Source: Welwitschia mirabilis (taxonomy: Eukaryota > Gnetophyta > Gnetopsida > Welwitschiales). From it: a stretch of DNA of 46,252 nt. Both the position numbers and the translations under genes were made by a program. The notes beneath the pieces are model-generated. The model saw nothing but the letters and a program-made list of their open reading frames with translations. It did no database searches and had not been told where the DNA came from. Below are positions 10,690 to 22,677 of the stretch, in pieces (within the stretch, counting starts at the first letter, position 1; every line of letters starts with the position of its first letter). The stretch is from the NCBI GenBank assembly GCA_051453625.1, contig JBOZIK010000001.1, forward strand, positions 221,223,338-221,269,589. Direction: 5' to 3'.

Positions 10690-12060
10690 AAATCAAATAG
10701 AAACTAATTGATAGAACATGAAAGGTATATGATCATTTTTTAATAGAATCAATTGATTGAAATTGAAATAAAATGATAAAACCTTGATAGTATAGATTTT
10801 AAAATATAAATAAGAGATAAATAATTGAGATTCATTAAAGAATAATCTCTGATTGAATTGACGTAAATCATAACTATCATTACATAGCTCATTTAGGGTA
10901 CTACTCAAAGAATGAATCCAAGAAATTTTTAAAGGCTTTTTAGAATATTTAGTAAGATTAAGAAACTTTCTAACATTAGATTTAAGACATGGATTTTCAT
11001 CAAGAAGGTAAGGATTTCCCCACTTTAAAATTCCAAGATATCAAGTTACACTTTTGAAAATATTTTTCATTAAAGGTAAAAAAATAAAGTGAACTTAGTA
11101 GGAGAGGGAAGGATATCATTTTGAGTATTACATTAGGTTTTAAGAGGAAGAGACTGAGATATATTATTATTCTCAAGATTATGAGTTTCATTAAAAAGAA
11201 AAAAAAATGTGGCTTTTAGAATTACATTAGTATCCCAATGGAAGAGATGGAAAAATGTTACCATTATCAAGATCAAAAAGTAACATGAAAGTAGGAGTAG
11301 AAAAAAGGACATTATTTAGGGTTTTACATGAAAACACAAGTAGAAGGAATGGATAAACATGGGTAGATTCTTCAAGTTGGGTTGTTGCATTGGAAGAAAT
11401 AAGTCTATACTCCATTAAGTTTTACTGAATCTTGAAGGATCCTTCATTATTCTTCTTTATATTATTATTGTCTTCATCATTACTTGGTTAAATTATTTCT
11501 TAATTTTCTTCATCATTATGTTTAACTATATCTCCATTTTATTGTTGATTATTGTTGTCATTCTATAAGTTATTATATTTATCAATGAGATCATAAAGAG
11601 AAATGTGCTCATCACCTTAATCATGGACTAAAAAATTTCAGATTTTTTTATGAACTGATTCCTCTATTTTATCTTGATTTTCTAAAAGTAAGTGGATCCT
11701 AGCAATATAATATAGTATATTAATATCATCATTTAATAAATAGTCATCCTCATCCTTGTTATTTAATTAGTGAGTTAAAATCTCATTGTCATCATATTAA
11801 ATATCTTCTATTAGACATTAACTATCTAAATGCTCATCCTCAAAAGAGAAATTATTGCTACATTGCATTGCAAGAGAACCTTGAGATATTTTATTATGTA
11901 ACATTATCTATTGAAGTACTCTTATAAGGTTTTCAATGTTCTTATTTTGACTTTTAATGTTTTTGTTGATGCTTTCTTCTTCATTTCTTCTATTAACTCA
12001 TGAATTGAGTCTATTTCTTCTTTATTGTAATTTTTGGGAGATGGTTAGGATTTGATAAAA
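10690..12060 (-). pseudogene. ORF-U of element M (unrecognised conserved protein)
   Basis: Minus-strand ORF remnant of about 455 codons that I do not recognise. Near 12,000-12,057 it begins NYNKEEIDSIHELIEEMKKK, a heptad-like N-terminus. An acidic NKDEDDY...DDINIL stretch precedes IARIHLLLENQ (about 11,676-11,700), then ISLYDL (about 11,590-11,615). Then come CKTLNN and FDLDNGNIFPSLPLGY (11,227-11,415), FNEKYFQKCNL and GKSLPS (11,000-11,060), and LNELCNDSYDLRQFNQRLFF (10,693-10,908). All these blocks recur in the same order in P1 and, in part, in P2. No RT, protease or zinc knuckle is seen. It is broken by stops and frameshifts. A structural Gag substitute or an accessory protein are possibilities, but no function can be assigned. 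Confidence 0.6.
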
Positions 12061-12936
12061 TGATTATAAGATGCTTCTATAAATGAGGGAAAAGTCCTAA
12101 AATGTTAAAAATCCTCGTTGTCATTTCTACATGAAGGCTAAAAATAATAGAGAGAAAAAAATGTAGGTTGAAAGGAGGAAAAGGATCAATTCTTAGTTTC
12201 AACACCATTTTTTATTATCCATCCTCTTTCTACAATTGTTCTAATAATGGTCTTTTATCATTATCAATTGAATGAAAGTTTTTGTATTTTCAAATAATAT
12301 TCCTAGAATGATCCTTTTATCATTATCTATAGAAATAGATAAGAAGGATGAAATGAGAGGAATGAATTAGAATAGTGAGTAAGATAAGCACAAGATAAAG
12401 ATTAATCTTACCAATCACCCAAAAGCATGAGATAAATAAAAATCCGAGGAGTCAATTAAGTGTGAAGAGTAGGCATAAGGTAATCATATTTAAGTTCATA
12501 TACAAAACTAATAATAATATGGAAATAAAAACTTATAGAAATTTAAGAAATTACAAAAATTAAAAAATTATATAAATTTAAAAACTTATAGGAATTAAAA
12601 GTGAAAGTAAAAACTAGAAAACAAATTAAAATCCAAACAGAACTAAGGAAAAAAAACTAATAGTAATGTAGAAATGAAAATTTACAAAAATTAAGAAATA
12701 AAAGAAAAGGCCAGAAAGCAAATTGAGCTAAACTAGAAAAGTAAATTTGTAATTTAATCTAAGAAAAAAATAAAAACTAATATAAATTAAAAAAGAAAAC
12801 TAAACTAAGAAAGTAAAAGTGAAAATTAACCTAATAAGAAGAAAAACTACATATACACACTACACAAGTAAATAACTTAAAATCAAATTAGTTACATATG
12901 TAGTGAGGTTAAACCTTCTAGACTTCCTTAAACTCA
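12061..12936 (-). other. Leader of element M
   Basis: Stop-dense leader between PBS and ORF-U. 12,520-12,860 is A-rich on the plus strand with imperfect repeats of 'aaacttataga(a)att(t)aa' type. No gene seen. Confidence 0.6.
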
Positions 12937-12954
12937 TTCCTAGTAATGGTGTCA
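12937..12954 (-). promoter_or_regulatory. PBS for tRNA-Asp, element M
   Basis: The minus-strand 18-mer aligns gap-free with the tRNA-Asp 3' end complement. It has seven differences, all G-to-A or C-to-T, and all three expected CpGs are lost. It is three bases from the LTR. Confidence 0.85.
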
Positions 12955-12957
12955 ATT

Positions 12958-14377
12958 TGTTGGAGTGCAAATCGTGTGCTCAAACTAATATTTCTTTGTA
13001 ATGAATCTTTTATGTTTAGTTACTACAAATCTTTAGTAAAATACACACGAAATGCATTAGTGTATAGGATTCAACCCAATTTTCATACTCTAGAGGGGAC
13101 ATTCAAAGAGGAATTTAAGAAGATTATTTCAAATAATTTCTATTCTAAGTCTTAGAATTACAATGCAATGTAATGAATGTAAAATGTAGAGATAAATGCA
13201 ATATGCAAGAATGGATACAACCTAAATTCAAGTTAACCAAGTATACCAACTTGTTATCATCCAAGTTGGCCTTATGAACTATATAAACTACACATACTTA
13301 TCACTATAATGTAAACAATACAAATCATAGGGTAAATGAGAAAAGTATTTAAAAAGAATAATTTAACTAATATTTCATTAATTAAAATGTTCACATTTGA
13401 TTACAGTAGAATATCTCCTTAGTGAAGGAGATACAACCCAATATCAAGTAATGCACTTCTTCACAATAATTATAAAGTAAGAACTTCTAAATGAAGGAGA
13501 TATAGTTCAACATAAAAAATGCCCTTCTTTGTAATTATGGATGAATCCCTTGCTTAATCTCTTTTAAAATGTCATAAGAATAGTTAATCCAATTAAGATG
13601 AATAAATAAGGGATCTAAGGGACATATTTAAACGTTTTGAGATGACTATTAGGGTCTCCAAAGATTTGTAACATATTCAGAGTGATATTTATAATGATTA
13701 CATAATTAGTGGAGTCCATTTTGCATTCTTCATGGTGGTTGTTCTCTTGGGTGTCATTTGTTAAATTTTTCTCTTTCATGACTTCTTGTCTTTCATGTGC
13801 CTTCTTAGTGATTGTTAACTCTTCATCTTTCATAACCATTGATATTTCATCTTCCCATAGTTTTATATCTTCTAAATATGTCCGTATGTGCAAAGTGGCT
13901 AGTTTCCCAAACAAATGTAAAAACATGAAATTTTTGCTATGTTTCCTCCAAAGGCCAGTAATGCTAGTAGTGCTAATGGCACTATTGTTGTTTACTAGAT
14001 TTTCTTCATCTTCTTACATGTTATTTAGAAGATATCAATATAGTTGTTAATATTAGTAGAAAACTCATAATATTCTTGATGTAACATCTTCTTGACATAA
14101 TATCTTCTTAAGAATGTTGAATGTCTTCTTGATATAACATCTTCTTTACATAATATCTTCTTTGGCTTAATGTCCTCTTGATGTCTTTTAGTGTAATGTC
14201 TTTGTCAATACGTCTTTCTCAAATTCTTCATAATTAATCCATTTTGATTTAAATTATTATTAATTCTTTGTCTTTCATCTTTGTCATTAAAAATAATTAG
14301 TTTAAGCATTAAACCTGGGGAAAAAACCTAAAAACACACTCCAAAAATGATGTTAAATATGGAAAATTAAGCTCGCA
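12958..14377 (-). repeat. 5' LTR of element M
   Basis: Begins tgttggagtgc and ends gctcgca, 1,420 bp, aligning with 5,915-7,357. It contains a near-perfect 9-bp inverted repeat with a 4-base loop at 13,412-13,433 and the U3 tandem repeat at 14,075-14,215. Open frames within it (for example 13,709-14,050 plus and 13,615-13,926 minus) are chance products of the LTR. Confidence 0.8.
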
Positions 14378-14485
14378 AAATTTCCNNNNNNNNNNNNNNN
14401 NNNNNNNNNNNNNNNNNNNNNNNNNNNNNNNNNNNNNNNNNNNNNNNNNNNNNNNNNNNNNNNNNNNNNNNNNNNNNNNNNNNNN

Positions 14486-15340
14486 AGAATTACATTAGTA
14501 TCCCAATGGAAGAGATGGAAAAATGTTACCATTATCAATATCAAAAAGTAACATGAAAGTAGGAGTAGAAACAAGGATATTACTTAGGGTTTTACATGAA
14601 AACACAAGTAAAAGGGATTGATAAACATGGGTAGATTCTTTAAGTTGGGTTTTTGCATAGGAAGAGATAATTCTATACTCCATTACGTTTTACTAAATCT
14701 CCAAGGATCCTTCATTATTCTTCTTCTCCTTATTATTGTATTCATCATTACTTGGTTAAATTATTCCTTCATTTTCTTTATCATTATTTTTAACTATATC
14801 TCCCTTTTATTATTGAGTATTTTTCTCATTCTATAAGTTATTATATTTATCAACAAGATCATAAAGAAAAATGTGCTGATTACCTTAATCATAGACTAAA
14901 AATTTTTTAGATTTTTTTTGAACTGATTCGTCTATTTTATCTTTATTTTCTAAAAGTAAGTAAATCCAAGGAATAAAATATATTAATATAATATCATCAT
15001 TTAATAAATATTCATCCTCATCCTTCTTATTTAATTAGTAAGTTAAAATCTCATTATCATCATATTATATATCTTGTATTAGACATGAATCATCTAAATG
15101 CTCATCCTCAAAAGAGAACTTATTGCTAAATTGCATTGCAAGAGAACCTTGAGATAGTTTATTATGTAACATTGTTTATTAAAGTACTCTTATAAGGTTT
15201 TCAATGTTCTTATTTTGATTTTTAATGTCTTTGTTGATTCTTTCTTGCATCTTCTTCATTTCTTCTATTGACTCATGAAGTGAGTCTATTTCTTCTTTAT
15301 TGTAATTTATGGAAGATGGTTAGGATTTGCTAAAATGATT
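14486..15340 (-). pseudogene. Second copy of the ORF-U N-terminal half
   Basis: Same blocks as 11,218-12,060, in the same order on the minus strand: the DIDNGNIFPSLPLGY stretch, the signature near 14,945-14,968, and the N-terminal IEEMKK region. It belongs to the gap-edge repeat. Some stops differ between the copies, so it adds an independent version of the decayed protein but probably not an additional gene. Confidence 0.55.
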
Positions 15341-16212
15341 ATAAGATGCTTCTCTAAATGAGGGAAAATTCCTAAAATGTTAAAATTCTCATTGTCATTT
15401 CTACATGAAGGCTAAAAAGAATAGAGAGAAAAAAAGGTAGGTTGAAAGGGGGAAGAGGGTCAATTCCTAGTTTCAACATCATTTTTTATTATCCATCCTC
15501 TTTCTAAAATTATTATTATTATGGTCTTTTATCATTATCAATAGAATGAAATTTTTTGTATTTTCAAATAATATTCCTAGAATGATCCTTTTATTACTAT
15601 CTATAAAAATAGATGAGAAGGATGGAATGAGAGGAATGAATTAGGATAGTGAGTAAGATAAGAACAAGGTAAAGATTAATCTTACCAACCACTAAAAGGA
15701 ATGAGATAAATATAAATCCAAGGAGTCAATTAAGTGTAAAGAGTAGGCCTAAGGTAATCATTTTCGAGTTAATACACAAAACTAATAATAATATGGAAAC
15801 AAAAACTTATAGAAATTTAAGAAATTACAGAAATTAAAAAATTATATAAATTTAGAAACTTATAGGAATTAAAAGTGAAATTAAAAACTAGAAAACAAAT
15901 TAAAATCCAAACAAGACTAAGAAAACAAAAACTAATAGTAATGTAGAAATGGAAATTTACAAAAATTAAGAAATAAAAGCAAAGACTAAAAAACAAATTT
16001 AAGCTAAACTAGAAAAGTAAATTTGTAATTTAATCTAAGAAAAAGCTAAAAACTAATAGAAATTAAAAAAGCAATCTAAACTAAGAAAGTGAAAGTGAAA
16101 ATTAACCTAATAAGAAGAAAAACTACATATACACACTACACAAGTAAATAACTTAAAACCAAATTAGTTACCTATGTAGCGAGATTAAACCTTCTAGATA
16201 TCCTTAAACTCC

Positions 16213-16230
16213 TCCCTAGTAATGGTGTTA
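16213..16230 (-). promoter_or_regulatory. PBS, second copy of element M
   Basis: Seven differences from the tRNA-Asp complement, all C-to-T or G-to-A. Lies three bases left of the LTR copy. Confidence 0.8.
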
Positions 16231-16233
16231 ATT

Positions 16234-17617
16234 TGTTGGAGTGAAAATCATGTGTTTAAACTAATATTTATTTCTAATGAATCTTTTATGTTTAGTACCC
16301 ACAAATCTTTAGTAAAATACACACAAAATGCATTAGTATATAGGATTCAACCCAATTTTCATACTCTAGAGGGGATATTCAAAGAGGAAGTTAAGAATAT
16401 TATTGCAAATAATTTCTATTCTAAGTTTTAGAATTGCAATGAAATGTAATGAATGTAAAATGAAAAGATAAATGCAAACCAAGTATACCAACCTGTTGTC
16501 ATCCAAGTTGGCCTTATGATCTATATAAACTACATGTACCTATGACTGTAATGTAAACAATACAAATCATAGGGTAAATGAGAAAAATATTTAAAAGAAT
16601 AATTCAACCAATATTTCATTAATTAAAATGTTCAAATTTGATTACAAAAGAATATCTCCTTAGTGAAGGAAATACAACCCAATATTAAGTAATGCATTTC
16701 TTCACAACAATTACAAAGTAAGAACTTATAAATTAAGGAGACATAACCCAACATAAGAAATGCCCTTATTTGCAACTATGGATGGATCCCTTACTTAATC
16801 ACTTTTCAAATTTCACAAGAATAATTAATGCAATTAAGATGAATAAATAAGGGATCTAAGGAATGTATTTAAAGGTTTTGAGATGACTATTAAGGTCATC
16901 AAAGAGTTGTAACTAATTTAGAGTGATATTTACAATGATTACATAATTAGTGGACTCCATTTTTTGTTTTTCATGGTTGTTGTTCTTTTGGTTATCATTT
17001 GTTAATTTTTCCTCTTTTATGACTTCTTGTCTTTCATGTGCCTTCTTAGTGATTGTTGACTTTTCATCTTCCATAACCATTGATCTTTCATCTTCCCATA
17101 GTTTTGTATCTTCTAAACATATCCATAAGTGCAAAGTGGCTAGTTTTACAAACAAATGTAGAAACATGAAATTTTTGCTATGTTTCCTCCAAAGGCCAGT
17201 AATGCTAGTAGTGCCAATGGCACTAGTATTATTTACTAGATTTTAGTCATCTTCTTATGTGTTCTTTAGAAGATATCTATATAGTTGTTGATATTAGTAG
17301 AAAACTCATAATATCCTTGATGTAACATCTTCTTGACATAATATCTTCTTAAGCAGTGAAAGGTTTTCTTGATATAACATCTTCTTTACATAATATCTTC
17401 TTTGGCTTAATGTCATCTTGATGTCTTTTAGTGTAATGTCTTTATCAACATATCTTTTTCAAATGCTTCATAATTGCTCCATTTTGATTTAAATTATTAT
17501 TTTCTTTGTCTTTCATCTTTGCCATTAAAAATAATCAATTTAAGCATTAAACCTGGGAGAAAAAAACCTAAAAACACACTTTAAACATGATGTTAAATAT
17601 CAAAAATTAAGCTAACA
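16234..17617 (-). repeat. M 5' LTR, second copy
   Basis: Starts tgttggagtg and ends gctaaca. After it the sequence changes to the RNase H part of element O, so this is the true outer edge of M. Confidence 0.8.
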
Positions 17618-18385
17618 AAAATTCCATTCATAATTCCCTATTTTATCGAAAATAATTTACATTAATTTCTTATCTAATTTTGACAAGTTTTCATGATAAG
17701 TAGTAAGTTAAATGTTGAAAAGATATGCAATACAAGTGTTTTATGATAAAGAGTTTCTCATCATGAAATAAGTCTTTAATAGAGAAATCTGGTAAGAAAT
17801 AAAGGGGCCTGCATTTGTGAGGAATTCAAGATAAATGATCTACAACGCAATTATTTTTTTCATTCTTTATTTGAGATGGTGAGATTAGATTTTCACATTG
17901 ATAAAAACCATTCAATTAGTTTAGTACTATAGTATTCTTAGTCCTAAGAGAGTGGATAGCAGTATGATCAGTATAAACATTAGTATAAAATCCAATAAGG
18001 TAGTGTCTTAGTTTATCTAAGCATAAGATTATTGCTAAAAAAATTTTTATGATTATGTACTTAAGTTGTATGTTAGAGAAAAATTTACTTCTCATTCTTA
18101 TGATTTAACAAACCACCTATGTCTATGTTGCTTACATTTTATACTAAATTAAAATTCTTAGTCTAATTAAGGCTTCCTATAGTAGGTTCAAATATNNNNN
18201 NNNNNCAACTCCTATACCAATTAAATTTAACATCTTTTATAACTAAGATGTAGAGGTGTTTAAAATTTTAGTATAGTATTTAATAAATATATGATAAAAT
18301 CTATCATGATAAATTAAAGGTCTTATTGTTTGACATTAGTAAGTGTGATAAGATTGTGAATGATTTTAATTTTGGCTAGATCTAT
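17618..18385 (-). pseudogene. RT thumb and RNase H of element O
   Basis: On the minus strand, starting at the right edge, this reads DLAKIKIIHNL (about 18,350-18,385), the segment after the plant Ty3 RT palm. After an N10 gap (18,196-18,205) come RNase H motifs: LRHYLIGFYTNVYTDHTA (about 17,958-18,010), then VVDHLS (17,830-17,847), the equivalent of the usual VADHLSR. A DLFHDEKLF segment follows, as in Athila-like polyproteins. RNase H removes the RNA template during reverse transcription. The right side is cut by P1 (18,386) and the left by M (17,617). RT continues at 30,565 and integrase at 5,914. It is dead through stops and indels. Confidence 0.85.
18381..18385 (+). repeat. Left target-site duplication of P1
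   Basis: tctat, matching tccat at 30,565-30,569 with one C-to-T change. Keeping one copy and removing P1 brings the RT frame of element O back in register (GIRM followed by DLAKI). Confidence 0.75.
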
Positions 18386-19785
18386 TATTATAGTATCAAA
18401 TTATATGTATTTGATGGGGTATTTTGAGTAATTTTGTAAGACACTTAGATAGGTTTAGGCAGATTTTTGATGTTTATAGAGAGTCAATGGAATGATCACC
18501 AAAATGTATAATCTTTAGCATATTTGAAGGCATTTCAAGAAAATTTTAATACTTAGCATTCTGAGGAGGAGTTTGATGATTTNNNNNNNNNNNNNNNNNN
18601 NNNNNNNNNNNNNNNNNNNNNNNNNNNNNNNNNNNNNNNNNNNNNNNNNNNNNNNNNNNNNNNNNNNNNNNNNNNNNNNNNNTTTCAAGAAAATTTTAAT
18701 ACTTAGCATTCTGAGAAGGATTTGGATGATCTAGAAGAATGATTTCACTTCATTAAAGAACTCAAAAGGGTGATGTCCCTATAGTTGTCTAGATGATAGC
18801 ATTAGATGATAATAAATTAGGAGTTGATAAGGATGCTAACTTACAATAGAACTAAAAATTGATGTCATGTTTTATGATATGGTATCATCCCCATGATCAT
18901 CTAGATTATAGTTAGGATGTCATCTATTTTTAATAAATAGATATATCTAATTTTCTAATGGGGTCTCATGCCCTTCTAAGTTAATAGGGTTGTATCTCAG
19001 CCATTAGGGCTTTTGTCTTTAGAAACTTCTATCTAGAAACGAATAAATGCTCCTTTGCCTAATTTTTTAGATGATATTTTATACTTGAAAATCTTATAAA
19101 GGAGATTAAAGGGCATGAGATTCATCCATAGCTCAAGAGAGAAATCTTCCTTGATGTTGGGTTGTGTATCCTTCATTGAGGTGCTACTGCTTTATAAGTG
19201 GATGCTTGATTTGAGATTAATGAAATAATTACTTTGCTTTATTTTCATTATGTGCATCTCCTCTATGATTGATGTTGGTTATAATTCTATGATAGCTTTA
19301 TAATTGATATAGGTTATAAGAGCAACCTATAGGTAGTTTATTTCTTGCATTTCATTTATTTTTCATTTTCATAATTATAATAGTATCAGTCCATTATATT
19401 TTTTTTGATGTTCCTTATTTCATATGTTAGTTAGGATTTAGTAATAGTATTTTCTAATTGATTTAGATTATGAGAGATGATCTTGATGCCAAAGGTTGGT
19501 AGTAAAGTAGATATATTACTTAAAGTATTTTCATCTACATCTCATTTATAAGAATTACATTTGCATTCATCTTGCATTTTATTTCTACATTGTTCTTATT
19601 TCTTTGACTTAAATTAAAAAAGAACAAAAATAATTTGTTAAAATTAATTCTATAACTTTGATCCTAGTGCCTTTGACGAGTTACAACATTTAAGTTGACT
19701 CTCATCTATACTAGCATGCATTTTTTGTAAATATTTTTGATTAATAGGGTTTTAATTAGGGACTTAAGAAATGCATAAATATGCA
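18386..19785 (+). repeat. 5' LTR of P1
   Basis: Aligns with 29,311-30,564. The start tattatag corresponds to tgttgcaa. The length is 1,400 bp, or 1,250 bp after removing the 100-N gap and its 50-bp repeat, against 1,254 bp for the 3' LTR. A few bases are lost at its 3' end next to the PBS. Confidence 0.85.
18683..18732 (+). repeat. Gap-edge repeat of 18,533-18,582
   Basis: 50 bases on the right of the gap repeat the 50 on the left with about four differences. The 3' LTR has only one copy of this block, so it is not part of the original LTR. Confidence 0.85.
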
Positions 19786-19787
19786 TT

Positions 19788-19805
19788 TGACACCATTACT
19801 AGAGA
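19788..19805 (+). promoter_or_regulatory. PBS for tRNA-Asp, P1
   Basis: TGACACCATTACTAGAGA differs from the tRNA-Asp 3' end complement at seven positions, all G-to-A or C-to-T. Two bases from the LTR end. Confidence 0.9.
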
Positions 19806-20616
19806 ATATTGCAAGGAGATGGATGATTGTCACTACAATAGATAAGTACATTTGATTTTAATTCAGGTTATTTGTTTGAAGTAGTGTTGTATTTTTATTT
19901 TAGATTCTATAGTTTCTATTTTTTGTAGTTTTTAATTTTCATAACATGTTAATACCTTGTCATCCTCTTTATTATTTAGATGACTTAAGTGGATGATAAC
20001 CCATAATTAGTTTTTCATTATTTCTTTTTCACAAATTAGGGTTTTTTATCTTTAACTTTTGATAGCATAATAATTTTAATATCATCCCTTTGGTCATCCA
20101 GATAACTAAGAAAATGACTATCAGTGTTACTTCTATTTTGTTTTTTAATATTTCTTTTTTCTTCTATTTCCATTGTCTATTTGACAATAGAGATGACATA
20201 GTTTTTATGCATTTTTCTAAGTATGTAGATGAATTTTGGTAAAACATAAAATATCACAGGGACTAAAACCTGATCTTTACCTTATACTTATCTATCTTAT
20301 CATGTTACTTAATTTTTCTTATTCCATCCTTCTTATCTATTTCTATGAATAGTGATAAAAGGCCTCTTTGGAAAATTTTTCTGAAAAAAGAAAAAACTTG
20401 AGAATTTTTAAGGAAATAATAAAAGACTAGTTCAAGAATTTTTTGCAGAAAGAGGACAGATAATAGCAAATGATGTTGAGACTAGGAATTGGACCCCTTC
20501 CTCTTTTTTACCTCTTTTTTTTCCTTTTTTTTTAGGATTCATGTATAACTAATAATGAAGGATTTCAACATTTTAGGGTTTTTAGCTCATTTAGAAAATT
20601 ACCCTATAATTGTTTT
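19806..20616 (+). other. Leader of P1
   Basis: Untranslated, stop-dense. It contains 'gttgagactaggaattggaccccttcc', also found (without the middle) at about 42,935-42,960 in P2 unit b, so the leader is related between the element types. No gene seen. Confidence 0.6.
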
Positions 20617-21479
20617 AGCAAATCCTAGTCATCTTCCATGAATTACAATAAAGATGATCTATATGTCCATAAATTACAATGAAAAAAAAGAGGGCTCACT
20701 TCATGAGTCAATAAAAAAAATGAAGAAGATATAAGAAAATATCAATAAAAACCTAGAAAATTTAATTTTAATCCTTTAATAAACTATGTTACAAAGCCAA
20801 CTATCTCAATATTCCTTTACAATACAACATTTTCAAACCTATCCTACTCTTTCTACTACATCCCACCATAAGAAAAATAAGTAAAACTTAGGAACAACTA
20901 GCAATAATTTTTGCTTGAAAATTAAAAAATGATATTTTAGATCAAATTACAAAATTCCATTTATTAGAATATGGCCAAAAATAAGATAATGATGATTTAA
21001 CTCAATTATTCAATAATAAGGATGAGGATGATTGTTTATTAGATGATGATATTAAGATATTAGGTTATATATATCTGACATCTATTTACCACTAGAAAAT
21101 ACAAATGAAATAGAAGAATCATTTCATGAATAAAATGGAAATTTTTAAATCCATGATGAAGATAATGATAACATTTCTCTTTATGACCTTTTTGATGAAT
21201 CTAATAATTTAAAGAATTATGACATGCAAAAATGTGATGGAAAAAAAGGAGAAAAAGGAAGAAGATGATGAGCACATTTATCTTTATGATCTTTTTAATG
21301 AATCTAAAAACTTAGAAAATGAGAAGAATACTTAATAAGAGAAGGAATATATATTCAAAGACAATAATAAGAAAAGTAANNNNNNNNNNNNNNNNNNNNN
21401 NNNNNNNNNNNNNNNNNNNNNNNNNNNNNNNNNNNNNNNNNNNNNNNNNNNNNNNNNNNNNNNNNNNNNNNNNNNNNNN

Positions 21480-22067
21480 CTATGTTACAAAGCTAACTAT
21501 CCTAAGGTTCTTTTACAATACAACATTTTCAAACCTATCCTACTCTTCCTACTACATCCCACCTTGAGAAAATTGAGCAAAACTTAGGAACAACTAGCAA
21601 TAATTTTTGCTTGAAAATAAAAAATGAGATTTTAGCTCAAATTACAACATTACATTTATTAGAAGTTGGCTAAAAAGAAGATAACAATGATTCAACTCAA
21701 TTATTCAATCATAAGGATGAGGATGATTGTTCATCAGATGATGATATTAAGATACTAGGTTATATATCTGACATCTATTTACTACTAGAAAATACAAATG
21801 AAAAAAAGGAATCATTTCATGAATAAAATGGAAATTTTTAGATCCATAATGAAGATAATAACATTTCTCTTTATGACCTTTTTGATTAATCTAATAATTT
21901 AAAGAATAATAACATGTAACAGTGTGACAAGAAAAAAAGAAAAAGGAAGAAGATGATGAGTACATTTCTCTTTATGATCTTTTCAATGAATCCAAAAACT
22001 TAGAAAATGAGAAGAATACCCAATAAGAGAAAGAAGATATAGTCAAAGACAATAATGAGAAAAGTGG
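21480..22067 (+). repeat. Gap-edge repeat of about 20,780-21,379
   Basis: Begins with 'tatgttacaaag' and ends 'gaaaagtgg', matching the left copy that ends 'gaaaagtaa' at the gap. Confidence 0.8.
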
Positions 22068-22192
22068 AAAAATAATTCAATAAAGTAATGATNNNNNNNN
22101 NNNNNNNNNNNNNNNNNNNNNNNNNNNNNNNNNNNNNNNNNNNNNNNNNNNNNNNNNNNNNNNNNNNNNNNNNNNNNNNNNNNNNNNNNNNN

Positions 22193-22248
22193 ATATAGTC
22201 AAAGAAAATAATGAGAAAAGTGGAAAAATAATTCAATAAAGTAATGAT
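22193..22248 (+). repeat. Gap-edge repeat of 22,037-22,092
   Basis: 56 bases repeated across the gap with one visible difference. Confidence 0.85.
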
Positions 22249-22532
22249 GAAGAAAACAATGAAGAAAAGAAAAATAATGAAGGACTCATGGATATTAAAT
22301 TGAAATTAATATAGGATATACTTATTCATTATAATACAAACAAATCAACTTGAGGATTCTACCCATGTTTCTCCATTCCTTCTGGTTATACTTTTATGTA
22401 AAACTCCAGATAACATCTTTTCTTCTACTTCTNNNNNNNNNNNNNNNNNNNNNNNNNNNNNNNNNNNNNNNNNNNNNNNNNNNNNNNNNNNNNNNNNNNN
22501 NNNNNNNNNNNNNNNNNNNNNNNNNNNNNNNN

Positions 22533-22677
22533 ATGGATATTCAATTGAAATTAATAGAGGATATACTTGTTCATTCTAATGTAAACAAAACAAATTGGAG
22601 ATTCTACCCATCTTTTTCCATCCCTTTCACTTATACTTTCATGTAAAACTCCAGCTAACATCCTTCCTTCTACTTCT
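22533..22677 (+). repeat. Gap-edge repeat of 22,288-22,432
   Basis: 145 bases on each side of the gap, starting atggatatt and ending cttctacttct, with scattered differences. Confidence 0.85.

Larger units (their letters stand above)
5915..17617 (-). mobile_element. Element M: RT-less LTR retrotransposon, minus strand
   Basis: Two LTRs of the same family (5,915-7,357 and 12,958-14,377) flank an internal region with a polypurine tract next to the left LTR and a PBS next to the right LTR, so the element reads right to left. The internal region holds a decayed ORF-U and then only an integrase C-terminal domain. A gap at 14,386-14,485 is followed by a near-repeat of 11,218-14,385, so the real element is about 7.2-7.5 kb. 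It sits inside element O between RNase H and integrase. The flanking pentamers (attat at 5,910-5,914; aaaat at 17,618-17,622) are only a weak target-site match. Confidence 0.75.
14486..17625 (-). repeat. Gap-edge repeat of 11,218-14,385
   Basis: The 3.14 kb after the gap repeats the 3.17 kb before it, including ORF-U (to about 15,340), leader, PBS and LTR. It ends exactly where the left copy meets the gap. About 15 differences occur in the first 200 bases. Most likely an unmerged overlap or second haplotype rather than a new element. Confidence 0.85.

Noticed and set aside
13709-14050. 113-codon plus-strand frame, with similar ones at 6,776-7,078 and 16,950-17,246, and minus frames 13,615-13,926 and 16,913-17,167
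   Set aside because: All lie inside homologous positions of M LTRs (U3), run on both strands over the same bases, and show no known motif. Their sharing reflects LTR homology.
14486-17625. A second complete copy of M's 5' half
   Set aside because: It begins right after a gap and ends exactly at the homologue of the left gap edge, so an assembly duplication is the simpler reading.
19788-19805. tRNA-Asp similarity
   Set aside because: Only the 18-base 3'-end complement is present, next to an LTR, in six decayed copies. These are primer-binding sites, not tRNA genes. No cloverleaf elsewhere was seen.
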